A stretch of DNA of 64,000 nt from Epiperipatus broadwayi. Taxonomy: Eukaryota > Onychophora > Udeonychophora > Euonychophora > Peripatidae. Position numbers and translations under genes: made by a program. Positions 34,691 to 46,424 of the stretch are shown here, one piece after another. The notes under the pieces were generated by a model. The model saw only the letters and a program-made list of their open reading frames with translations. It was not told the DNA's origin and ran no database searches. The stretch is from positions 7,523,922 through 7,587,921 of the forward strand of contig JAQFVV010000042.1 in assembly GCA_028023455.1 (NCBI GenBank), given 5' to 3'. The stretch's first letter is position 1, and each line of letters starts with the position of its first letter.

Positions 34691-36071
34691 AAATATTTAT
34701 TTTATTCAAAAGTTTCCGAGCATAGATAAATTTATTCAATAGGAAATAAATATAACTACTACTTTTTTTAATGATAACTAATGGCCACTTCTGACCAAAT
34801 TCTGATGTAATAAAACTACATTTTAACTATAGCATGGCCATTTTGAGATTGATCTCTAAATCTACAAAACAGAATCTTGAATGACATTCCCATGTAAATA
34901 CAAAAATATTTTTAACTATTTGACAGTATAATATAAGCTCACCTAAACAAAATCTATTCTTCAGCAATCAAAAGAAGGGCTAACTACAAACAAATAAACT
35001 CAATTGATACAGTTAAATCATTAATTTAAAACTACTTATAGTTATTACTCATTATTTCTTACTTTTTTTAGTTCAGCATGGATTTTTCCATTTAACAAAT
35101 ATTACTTTGACACTTAGTTAATATATTATTCACTTTAAGAAGATGTAGTTTAATAATAGGAATGCTACAGTTTCATTTATTTATTATTCACACATTTTGT
35201 TAATAATTTGACTGTTTACTAGTTCACACATTTTGTTAATATCTAGTTCTTTTTTTAAATTTTTTTATTGTAAGTGTTAATTGATTATTTCTACTCTTTT
35301 TATTTTTTAAAGTTATAAGTATCAAATGATTATTTACATTTCCAGAGACAGAAAGTAAGCTAGCAGTAACTTTAATATTATTATCAGATTTATTTCTTTT
35401 TCTTAATTACAAAAAGGCAATTTTTCAAAGAATCTACCATTAAAGGATCTCAAATGTGCTCCACTATTGCTTATAATAAATATAAACCATAATTCTTATT
35501 ATTTTAATTCTAATCACAGCTAGTCATAGAATTTTCTTTTTTAAATGTTTTATCCCAGTTTATCATCTAATGTTGCATAGTTGATGGGTGTTTTCCTCTT
35601 GTTGATTGAAAGGTCTTGTTGCATTAATTAAGGAGATAGAAACATGGTGTGTTTTTCATCATTGGTGGTGATGTCATAGTTGAACTCACGGTTTGCTATT
35701 ATTATCTTGAATATTATAAATTGGGCAAATATTTTATTATTATAATAAGCAATAATATTAAAAATTGTAAGAAACTAATAAAAACTAGTTAATTCATTTA
35801 AAAAAATATTTTTCAAAAATTCCTGTATATATTTTAAGTCATTTAGAAAATTGCAGGCAGTGGAAAGAATTAACCAAAAGATTGAATTTTAATTATACAT
35901 ACCAAATAGCAAACTATAATAGAGATATTTATTGGATAAATGTGCATTAAGGATTAATAGTTATATATCATCTAAACTATTCATTGTTTAATTTTCCATA
36001 CTTTACAATATTTAATGAAATAACATTTTCTATGAAAATGATAATAGCAATTTTCTAAAACTTACTGAATT

Positions 36072-36455
36072 TATTTACTAAGGCTTTAACCTCAAGAATA
36101 TGCGTGTAAAAATGTGATATTAGGGACCTCTACAGGTCTTAACCACAAGCTTACACCTTGGAAGAAAAGAGGGGAACCCTTCTTTACTTCAACCTACTTT
36201 CTATTTAAATAGGTGAAGCTGAAGCGGTTAGATCTAAGAGCGTGAAGCTATTCAATACTTCACTGATTAAGTCCACGTTTCTTATTATGCATTAGTATTC
36301 GCGAAATCTTTTGATTTACAACGAGTCAATGGAAAAATCTTATAGTTGGAAATCTATTACGATAATTTAAAGTTGTAACTATAAATTTATTTAAACGCAC
36401 ATTGATTACGTAAGTAATATTTACATGCATATTCTTGAGGTTAAAACCTTAGTAA
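36072..36455. mobile_element. MITE with 31-38 bp TIRs and TA target site
   Basis: The left end CTAAGGCTTTAACCTCAAGA and the right end, read as complement, CTAAGGTTTTAACCTCAAGA continue to match for over 30 bp. Both are flanked by TA, as for Tc1/mariner-type insertions. The interior (about 36120-36370) is less A/T-rich and has a diverged second copy at 61.89-62.18 kb. No transposase is encoded. Confidence 0.75.
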
Positions 36456-36490
36456 ATATTACTTACGTACTCAATGTGCATTTAAATGAA
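36377..36490. repeat. 42-bp inverted repeat straddling the MITE right end
   Basis: AACGCACATTGATTACGTAA (arm 36377-36418) is the inverse complement of the arm 36449-36490. The right TIR of the MITE forms the loop. One arm is inside the element and the other outside, so an inverted duplication of the end, or a nested insertion, is implied. Confidence 0.7.
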
Positions 36491-36959
36491 TTTATAATTA
36501 CTGAATTTATGAAAAATTTAACTCTATCTGAAAAAAAAAATATTCAAAGTAAAAAATTTATTTTCAGCAGTCATATTCGAAATGAATTAATTTCAATTAT
36601 AGTACAAAGATATGCCAGAAAATATTATCGAATATGCTAAAGATGATTAAAATTTTGGACATTTAGAGAGAAACCAGATGTTTCAAATCCTGAAAAATAT
36701 TTAGCAAAATGTAACAGAAGTGATTAGATTGCATGATCTTACTTAAAAGAAATATCATTGATAAGGGTGAATGCAGAATAATTCCTGATCTCCAAAATTT
36801 TTTGTCATCAGTTTTTCAGAAAGTATTTGTAAATTATAATGGGAAGTTGAGGGAATACAAATAAATGGGGATTATTCATCTGGATTTTATAGATGATTGT
36901 TTTTGAAACTGGCACTTCATAATTCCAGGAAATATTGTCATAGCCATCAGATAAAAGCA

Positions 36960-37225
36960 AGAGAGTAGGAAGATTAATGCTAAAAAAGACTAAAATATAA
37001 AGTTTTATGGCTTTTCAAAAAAGAAGAAAATAAATATTGATAGTAATGAATTAGAATTAGACATTAAATACAACAAATATTTTGATTATATTATTATTAC
37101 CCTATAGAAACATAATGGATGAAATTAATCATTAAAATAAATTTGGATGGAGAGTTTTTGATAGAAATCACATACTTTTAAAAGGGAAACATTTCTATGT
37201 GTTTATGAAGGTTTTTAATAAATAT
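36960..37225 (+). pseudogene. LINE reverse-transcriptase C-terminal fragment
   Basis: The + strand reads KKTKI-stop-SFMAFQKRRKINID, then SNELELD and a YFDYIIIT segment. This matches the RT region KKTKVMVF..RKxKxDGxxLExVxxFxYLGxIIT that follows the catalytic domain in LINEs. Stops and shifts are present, and no other domain of the element is convincingly preserved upstream. Confidence 0.55.
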
Positions 37226-37420
37226 GAGGGGGACCCAAAAATAACTGCAATCATTCTGTCATTTGCATGTCTGTTGTAGTATATGTTTCTGCTGTCACAC
37301 ACTTTTTGCAGGAATTTCTGCATCAATCTGCCAAATGATATCACCATGTGAAATCATATTGTAAAGTGCGTTTCGATATTTGTTGATTTTTATAATGATT
37401 GAAAAGTTTGAACAATATGA
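37226..37420. mobile_element. Possible mariner terminal fragment
   Basis: TA followed by TGAGGGGGACCCAAAAATAA resembles the outer end of mariner elements (GGG..CCCAAAAGTAA type) with its TA target site. The adjoining 200 bp are less A/T-rich. The other end and the transposase are not seen. Confidence 0.35.
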
Positions 37421-37542
37421 AACTGTTTTTGTTCACAGAAAATGGTACAAATGCAAAATTTTTTACAAATTTTCTTTGCCGCATGTTTACATTCTTTTAA
37501 GTTAATAATGTTGCTTTATTGTAGATAATTTATATATATATA

Positions 37543-37768
37543 ATTCAAATCACCAATCACAATGTTAAGATAGTTCAGCAATGCCCTCTATTAACAAATA
37601 TAAAGTCTGAACTTCAAACAGCTAAACTCAAAAGGATGCCTTCTTGTGTCTGCAGCAATAGAGCCAAGAGGGCATTCTTTTGGGCTTAATTGTTTGAAGT
37701 TCAGACTTTATATTTGTTAATAGAGGGCATTGCTGAAATATCTTAACATGGTGATTGGTGATTTGAAT
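37543..37768. mobile_element. Palindromic (foldback) MITE
   Basis: Arms of 103 bp (37543-37645 and 37666-37768) match as inverse complements at roughly 90-95 percent around a 20-bp loop. Outer ends read ATTCAAATCACCAATCAC. It has the same architecture as the 27.1 kb element but unrelated sequence. Confidence 0.85.
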
Positions 37769-37769
37769 T

Positions 37770-40700
37770 TTCAATCTATTTCAGCTAGTGATATGCATTA
37801 TAATATTTTCATATATATAATTGTATGTTTTTATAATTGTGTTTTTTTCAGCAGATGTTGAACAAATATGGTATTTCAACATTACAAACATCAGTCTATT
37901 CTTTATTTGAATTCTATTTACTTTTGCCTTATTGTTTTTAGTTACTCAGGGTAGTACGGAGCCTACTGGATGTGCACTAATAAAATTGTATGTTTATGCA
38001 AATGCACTTCCATTCCTTAATTATATACATAGCAATTCTGACACAATTCTTTTTTTTTTCTTCAGTTTTTTTAACTTTTTATCCCCCCTCTCCCTATTGG
38101 AATGGCACAAGTTAATTTTATTTAAACATGCAGTAATAAAAAAAAACAAGGCAGTTCTCTGATTTACACGAATCTGGACTTACATAAATATTAACAGTAC
38201 TGTATTTAATTTTAAAATCATATATATAATAACAGTATAAATGATTGAATAAAAGCTGATAAAAACATCATCTTACTTAATTCACCAATAAGTATTCTTA
38301 ACATTTATAATTAAATCAGCACTTTTTTTTCTTATTCTTTCTCCATGATTTTTGCAATATTCTCTTCAATTATAGTGAGACTCTCAAGCCACAAATCATG
38401 TCTCTGTGAAAAATCAGACTACTTGTTTGTGAAATCACATTTTTATCCTTTAAAAACTAATTGGGTATGCTGATAATATCTAAATGTTATTATAAATTGT
38501 TGGAAAAATTGAGACTAAATGAGAACCATCAAATAAGTTATGATACTGCAAATAACAATAAATGCTTGATTTGTTACATTTTTGAAATGTATATATATAT
38601 TTCACAAAAAATGGATAGCATAATTAAAAATGAAAACACTAAGCATACTTTATTAAGTCAACAGCAAAATGGCAATCTTGTTGAAGATTCTGTTTGAGTT
38701 TTAATATGTTCAAAATTACAATAATCTAATAGATGAATCATTTCTTTGATCAATGATAATTAAATATATATTATCAAATATATTATTATATAAATATTTA
38801 GTGAGCCAATCTTATCAGGTTATATTTTTAATGGATATTTTTATAGCTTTTATATAGTCTTAATTAATGTCAATTAGCTTTATTTTTTTGTTCTGTTACT
38901 GCATTTGTGTCCAACTTTAGTTCTGTTCTTTAAAAAATAAGCTATCTTTCAAAATTTCTAATCTTCATATCCCATATTCACTCAAATCTCAAAATGATTA
39001 AATTCTATCTGAATACTGTGTATAAGCCAAATAAAGCATTTAAAAAGCTTTATTTACTTAAGCTATTCATTCTTCTAACTATTTATATATTCATTCTTCT
39101 AACTATTTATATATAAAATATCTATCAATAGTAGAAGCTATTTATTTAAGTTAAGAGAAGATACAGATATATGGCTTTTATTCATTTATATAATGTGTCA
39201 AATAATGGTAAATAATTTATTCTGAAAAATTATTTTTGATTTCTAAATAAATTTCATATTAAATTTATTTTTGCAATCTATTTCTTTGCAAATTACTATA
39301 TATGTGCATGTTTGTGTGAGTGCATAGTTAAGTAACTAATTTTAAATTAATATATATACTTTATTATTATTAATAAAAAAACATTGTAATCTATTGTTAT
39401 GCTGAATATTTTTTTCTTTTTGTTTTTAAAATAACAAACAAAAGATTGCAGTAATTAAAATTTTTTTACAAACATTTTATTCTTTTTAGTTTTTTTTTTT
39501 TAAAAATATTCAGCTGACATTATAAAATAATTTATCATAAGAATGTATGATCTAATTGTTATTTTTATATACATTGGTATTTTCATTTGACTTTTTATTT
39601 TATTTTTTAAATACTTTTTAAGTTCCCTTTTAGCTGATATGATAATAATAATTGCTGAAGTAATAATGTTAGGATCTTAGATTACAATGATAGCATTTGA
39701 TCATTAAATGGGAATAGTAACTGTTTTACAAATGGGAGCAAATAACTTTATGAAAGAATGAGCGGAAACTTGTGAATTTCTGGATATAAAAACTGGTCTT
39801 TTATTCAATCGCAATTCTATTAGGGCAAGTGAAATTTTCTAATTATTTTTATTTTTACTTATGTTTGGAATAATATTAAAAAAAAAACAATCGATTTTTT
39901 CTTTAAAAATAAATTTTGTTTATTTACATTTGTTAATTTCATCTGATACTAAATATATATCGAGACGTTTTTTTAAAAACATTTTTTGTTTTTTTATTGA
40001 AGGTTTATGAAATAAAAAACCTTGACTATTAGAATTTATTCAAATTATATATTTATCTTGGAGTAGGGAGAAATAAACAATGAAAATATAATGTCAAGTT
40101 ATGATAAGTGGGATTCCTTTTATTATCACTTGGTCACAGCATCCTACTATAGACTGTATATACTTTCATATATAAAACACATATTTACATTTAACTTAAG
40201 ATTAATATTTTGTATTTTTAATTTGTGCTAGTAATGCACAGTATTTACATATAATTTGTAATGAAAAGAAGTAACAATCTTCCAATGAGTTGTGTATATA
40301 TACAAAAGATCTCATTGATAGTAATTAATATCTGTCTACTATATCTAAGATTCAGGTTCATATTATGTGGAATTAGACACATTATTTGAGGTAGCTGAGG
40401 ATTTATTTGTGACACCCACAACCAATCTGTGATACCACTAAATTTTCATATGACATAACTTCATAGATTTTTAAAAATTGAACAGATGTCTGTCTCCTTC
40501 CTAAATATGTCAGTATTTGCAAAAATCAGATTAGTTTGAATTTAGCTTGCATAGTATAACTTTTATGATGCCTCTTTTTTCAGGTTTAGCAGTATCTCAC
40601 ACTGCTTGAATTCTAAATATAAATATTTTATTTTTATTTTTTGCAATTGATGGCTATTTTTTTGAACTCATACTTTAGTTATTATAATTAAAAAAACAAA

Positions 40701-40840
40701 TTTGTTTCATTATAATAACTGAATGTAAAAAAATAATCAATTGATTCCAGTTAAAAGCCATCATAAACAAAAATAATTTTATTTCTCCATTTTTGTCATT
40801 TTATGATTATATTTTAGATTTTTTTTTATACAAATACAGA
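37770..40840. other. A+T-rich DNA without a recognised gene
   Basis: Two weak signals: a pyrimidine-rich acceptor-like TTGCCTTATTGTTTTTAG ending about 37940, followed by a short open segment (VTQGSTEPTGCALIKL) and AATAAA; and a 78-codon + frame at 38461-38697 without family resemblance. The remainder is simple A/T sequence. Confidence 0.4.
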
Positions 40841-40845
40841 TGGTC

Positions 40846-40960
40846 CTCAACATTCATACTTAATTGTTTCCTAAAAGGTGTATGAAAGTTGAAATGTATA
40901 AAAACAGAGCCATGTAAAAAATCCATCAAAAAGTAGTTTTAAAATATTTATTTTTTAATG
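40846..40960. mobile_element. pogo/Tigger terminus
   Basis: After TA, CAGATGGTCCTCAACATTCA is followed by TACTTAATTGTTTCCTAAAAGG and GTATGAAAGTTGAAATG. This closely follows the pattern of Tigger ends (CAGxxGGTCCTCxACTTAxG...TTCCTxAAxG). Only one end is visible, so it is a truncated element or a decayed MITE. Confidence 0.6.
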
Positions 40961-41384
40961 AGATGTATTAACATATACAGGTAGGCTGCTACTTTTTTTA
41001 AAAAAAATATTACCTTGAATTTAATTACATTGTTAATGAAATAATTAAAATGATAGAAATAAGTTAAATTATTTAAAAGTTTAAGTTATACAAATGTAGA
41101 ATAACACACATATATACATATATGTTAAAAATATAAAACAGTTTATGCAAAACAAATCAGTCAAAAATAAGGATAAGATAAAATATTAACATTTATAAAA
41201 TTATTAAAAATGTATAAAGATATATAGTTATTGGATTCATTAAAAAATTTGTATGGTAAAAATATTTATAAGTAAATTGTTTCACTTATTTTTCAGAAAG
41301 TTTAAAATTCAATACTCTTTTCATTGGGTATATTATTGTATTAGTATTATTACGATTATATAAATAAAGTAACATATTAATTCT

Positions 41385-41455
41385 GTCAGGAATCCCCCCC
41401 CCCCAAACCCTTGATCATGGTTTCGTGTGAAAGTCAGAGTTCGAGTCCCTTATAT
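41385..41455 (+). mobile_element. SINE 3' head fragment with poly-C tract
   Basis: CGTGTGAAAGTCAGAGTTCGAGTCCC carries a pol III B box and matches the SINE in the 7.2 kb palindrome (GTGTGAAAGTCTGAGTTCGA, at 8016-8035). It is preceded by GTCAGGAAT and 11 C (41394-41404). A similar GTCAGGA plus poly-C lies at 51086-51100. Confidence 0.6.
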
Positions 41456-41459
41456 AAAT

Positions 41460-44080
41460 AAGATTAAAAATTATAATTTGAAGATTTTTTTTTAAAATCT
41501 TTTTTTATTTTTTTTAAATTATAATCTTTCATGGGTTATAAAGTAATTTCTCTGTCAGCTGTTAAAATTTAAGTATTTTAGTTTTTTTTAAAAAAATTAG
41601 CTTGAAAATATTTTTAACTTCTGTCATAATTGATCAAGTTATTCTTCATCCAGATTGTTAAAAATTATAAATGAAAGCTGAAACTTATATAAACCATGAA
41701 TTCAAGTAAATTTTAAACAAAATTGGCAATTTTGGTTTATATTTATCTTTTTTTGGCATATATATAAATTTATCCAAGAAATATTTGCTTAATATTAAAA
41801 AGGAATTTTAAAATGTTTATCTCAAAGTTTTCTTTTTACCTAAAACTGAAGTATGAAGATTAATTGAAATAAAGTTACCAAAGAGAGAAAAATATTGAGA
41901 AGGAAAAAAATGTCTTGATGTAACTAATTAAAGTTGCTAGCTAATAGACCCCCCCCTCAATTCCTTGTAAGTAAACTATAAATATCTGTATGGATGCAGG
42001 TCACTTAGTTTATCTATTTATCTCATTTGTGAAGTTGGGTGAGGTATATGTTGGAATTAACAAGGAGAGATTGAAAGTGCAGTACATGGGTGAAAAATAA
42101 ACAATTATCATTTCCATTATCAAGAAATTAAAGCTGAAATGAAGATAGCTTGAAATGTTTCTAGAAAAATCATTGCAAGAGATTGTAAAAGATCTAGTGA
42201 AGATCCCTTGTAAAATGAGTATATGAATGATAAGAATGTTTTCTAGAGTGATGTCTAGAAGAAAAATTATGGATAGGATAAAACTATACTAGATGAAAAT
42301 GAATAATTATTGTTTAAATAAAACTTTACTTAAACTACAGTTTTTTATTAGAATTTTTAAAGAGTAACTGTAAATGTCTTGTGTCAGTAGTTTCCTAACA
42401 TGTTAAATATAATGATAACCAATAAATGAAGCATATAGAATGCTTATCCAATATTCAAGCTAGCTAAATATACCAGTGCATGAACACAAAATAAAGACTC
42501 ATATCTTAGATTATTGTGGAATGGAATACATGAAAATAGATTTATTTAAATTATTATAGTTTAAATTACAAAGGGAATTTTATTGAACTTAAACCATATA
42601 TTTTAAATATATAATAAATATTCAAACCTTTCTACATCATTAAAATTATGTACTCTACAAATACACTAATAATTTATCATGTTATTTGACTCCTCAGGGA
42701 TTCATTCACAAGATTCGTTACTTGTTACAATATATTAAGATGTGAATGAACAATGAATAAATGATTGTGATAACTTAATTACAAGTGATCATGGAAAAAC
42801 AGTTTAATTAGATAAAAATGAAAATTTAATAATATAAAACAGTAATAATAGAAATATATATAAATATTAAGGAAGCAGTAAAATATTTCTTGCTGAACAA
42901 TTTACTTTTTAATTGATTTCTATATTTATTATGTTTATAAAGTCATTTTATGAACTTGACTATCCTGTCCTATGGAAAATACACTAAAATATTACAACAA
43001 GTTATAAACTAGCATAATATTGCCAAAATAAATATATAAATTTATAATTTTACAAACTTTAATTAATATGTTTAATTTGTTTATTATTTTAATCATCAAA
43101 TAAACATAGGTTTAATAAACTATATTTTACAGAGATATCTTACATTATCAGGGTGACATTAAATATTGATTATTTATTTATTCTATAAGATAGTTACATT
43201 ACACATATTAAACTATTCATATTTATCAAATATAATTGGTACATAAACCTTTGTTGTTATTATTCATAACTATTTACATATGAAAACTTATTCTTGAACT
43301 TGTAATATATAATAAAATAAAATAAACATACCTTTCTTTAGATAAAATAATAATAATTACAGTCCTAATAAATATTATTTATGATTGAATTCAATCTTTT
43401 TTGTGATGTAAGATATTTATGTACTAGTCAAACTCACACTTAAACATAAAGGATTTATATAAAGTTGAACATTCTTTTTATTCATAAGGAATGCCAATTT
43501 AATTGTGACTTGCCATCAGAAACACAATATTTCTTATTTACAACATATATATAATCCACATATATACATTTTATAAAAAAAAATAATAATTTAAAGTTCA
43601 ACATCTTCCAAATGTTCTTCTGAAAAACATTTCCGGGTTGCATTGATGTTATATATATATAAAAGCTGTCATTATTCCAAATAACACACATTCCAATAAA
43701 AATTTCCATTTTACAATCTACTTTGAATTTTAAGAAAGGATTCCATATTTAACATTTTACAATGTTTAATCCAGATTTTGTTTACTTATCAGTAATGGTA
43801 ATTGTTAACTTCTTCAAAAAAAATTTTTAATGAAATTTTATTGCAATATTTAATTTTGATATAGCATTATTGATCAGAATGAGATGATATTATTCTATGT
43901 TGGCATATACCCAATTATATTCATCATGACTTTCAAATAAAATTATTTTATATGCAAACTACTTTTTTATGATATTTAGCTATTGAAACAAAATGAGAGT
44001 GAGAGTCTAAATTAAGGTCAGGGACTTAAATAGTTTTCTTCCAATGATGTCACACTTCTGTCATCACTGTAGATATTGTT
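41460..44080. other. A+T-rich DNA without a recognised feature
   Basis: No gene or element ends recognised. A run of 8 C lies at 41949-41956. The 75-codon minus frame near 43482-43709 shows no domain. Confidence 0.5.
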
Positions 44081-44081
44081 T

Positions 44082-44183
44082 CTATGGTATTTTAATCCTG
44101 TAATCTAATTTCACTCGTTTCATGGTTTTTCCTTCTTTGGAGTCAAATCCATCCATTTCTCCATTAAGTTCTTTTCTTATACA
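44082..44183 (-). CDS. Candidate terminal exon of an unidentified gene
   Basis: On the minus strand, an acceptor-like ATGCTAG is followed at 44183 by 33 codons open to TAG at 44082-44084: CIRKELNGEMDGFDSKEGKT, then MKRVKLDYRIKIP. Composition is balanced and the segment includes CGA and GAC codons in A/T-rich surroundings. The acceptor has a weak pyrimidine tract and no upstream exon was found. It could equally be a transposon scrap. Confidence 0.35.
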   Translation of the reverse strand, partial: CIRKELNGEMDGFDSKEGKTMKRVKLDYRIKIP

Positions 44184-44695
44184 CTAGCATTCCATGATAT
44201 TAAAATACCTTTTAAAACTTTATAAAACAAATATTATACAATATGTTTTAAATATAAAAAAAAATACAACTTTACAAATTAAAACACAAAATTATATTTA
44301 AAATCATATCTTAAAATAAAATAGACATATCTTTCTATTTTATATCATAATCAATAATTTAAATACCAATTTTAAATAAGTTAAAAGTTTTTAAAAAATA
44401 ATATATTGAATGTGTAAAATTTAATGCTTTTAGATTATAATAAAACATATAAATGCTTACACATGCATACACATGCTTTTAATAATTTAATATTCTATTT
44501 ATTTATTTTTAAATATTATTTTGCATGTATTAGTCACATGAAGTTATTAATGCACTTTTATTAATATTCCAAATATATATACATTATTGATTCTATAATA
44601 ATTAACAGAAAAAATAGCGTCTGTGTTTGCTCTAAAAATGGTAGTTTCAGATGTATCAGTAAGTTCATTGTGCTGGAATTTCTAGTTTTATACCT

Positions 44696-44956
44696 ATGAT
44701 TGATGTAAGCCTACATTTGGAAATTGAAGCAAATTGTAGTAATAAAAATATTTTGAAAAATACTATGAAGACAAATTCCTTTAATTCTGAAACTGACTGC
44801 AATAATTTTATATGTAATAAAACATATTATGCAAATATTGTTATTGTTCATGATGAAAATGAAGCTGAAAGAAACAATACTGCAAAAGAAAACATTTCAG
44901 AAATTTACAATTTAGAAGATGACAATTTGTGCATTCCAGAGCAAAACATTAATTAA
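44696..44956 (+). CDS. 86-codon open frame of unknown origin
   Basis: MIDVSLHLEIEANCSNKNIL starts an Asn/Glu-rich frame ending PEQNIN-stop. Acidic content and lack of Phe/Tyr runs differ from chance frames here. It lies 1.5 kb before a LINE endonuclease on the same strand, so it might be a remnant of that element's first ORF. Nothing in the sequence confirms this. Confidence 0.3.
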   Translation: MIDVSLHLEIEANCSNKNILKNTMKTNSFNSETDCNNFICNKTYYANIVIVHDENEAERNNTAKENISEIYNLEDDNLCIPEQNIN

Positions 44957-46424
44957 AACAGTAATCCTAATGAAGACAATTTCTTATTAGTCAATGAGAA
45001 ATTTGATGCATCAGTGCCTAATTCTCTGTTAAAAATCATTTCAAAAATTCAAAAATGACGGATGTTAATGAAATTCCCAACAGAGGAATTTTTTCAATAT
45101 ATAACATAGAAACATTTGTGGTGATTGTTTCATAAAATTTTAACACATATCACACAAAAATAAAATTTCCAAAAAAATATTCATTTCTTAAATAACAAAT
45201 TTATTTACTATATAAATAAACAAATAAAATGAAGAGGCAAATCAAAAATTGCCATGTGAATTTCACAAGTCATGATTTACAAACTTTACTAACCAATTAC
45301 GCAAAAAATCAGTAAATATCTCTCTGAAAAAGTGCTATACTTTCTGTCATAACTAATATCTCTATATTTGATATCATACCAAAATGTTCAACCTTATGAT
45401 ATATCCTCAATACATTTTAAGGACAGTTAATCTGTTATCACATTTAAAGGTATTCCTCCACAATGTTTCTTCTGCAAATCAAAACCACACCAAATTTTAT
45501 TTGTCTACAATGTTTTTTCAAAAATATGAAGACCCATCAATGCTCCAAGAATATAATATCACACAATAAAGAAGAGCTGCAAATGACTGCAGATACAACA
45601 TTATTACCAGATAATCCACTATTGGATAAAAACAACTAAACAGCTTCACATCAACTGAGGTAATAACATTAGAAGACACATAAATGGTAAAACATTCCAT
45701 CACATCCATTACTTAAAAAAGTATATCTATAATTGAATCAGAAATGAAATACATAACAGATAACTTACAAAGTCATAATATTTCTGATACAAATGAAGAA
45801 GGAGCTAAAGTTCTAAAAGTTGGGAAAAATAACAAAAATAAAAAAGTAAAAGTAACTTTGGGATTACCCCCCAAAAAATAACACAACTAATCCAAGAGGA
45901 AAATATCTCATCTAACCAAGATTCTGAATCATTATTACACATCACCAAAAATATTAAGTTTAACCAATTACTATAGTAGAAATAGAAATTCAACAAAAAT
46001 TTGATATCAGCAAAATCATCACATCTCAAGAACCACCGTACTTTCTTCCATCTTAGAAATTGATACAAAAAGAAAAAGTATTAAGAAATCAAAAATTGAA
46101 TGTTACATTAGAATCCAGTACATCACACAAGGAAACACCTTCACTTCCCATCCCTATTTCCAGATAACAAAACAGTCATTCCAAACATTATAATGGTGTG
46201 TCAAAATTGCTATCAAAATAGAGTTAGAAAAAATAATATGAAAACACAATTGACTGGGAAAACCCAAAGGCATTTTTATTTTATTTTGCAAGCAAAGTTA
46301 GTTAAGTCACTGGTTTAGTCTTGCTATCAAAACGATTAAATTAAAAAGTAGAAATTCAATTATTGTTTTAGTATTTAAATACAGTATAAGATTTAAAACA
46401 TATTATTCTCAATGAATTTAAATA

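Noticed and set aside
35560-35700. Exon-like balanced segment with GTGATGTCATAG
   Set aside because: All frames contain stops within a few codons and there is no paired splice site.
36480-36645. hAT/DUF4371-like transposase piece (SHIRNELISIIVQRYARK)
   Set aside because: The resemblance is confined to about 15 residues and the following frames do not continue the family pattern.
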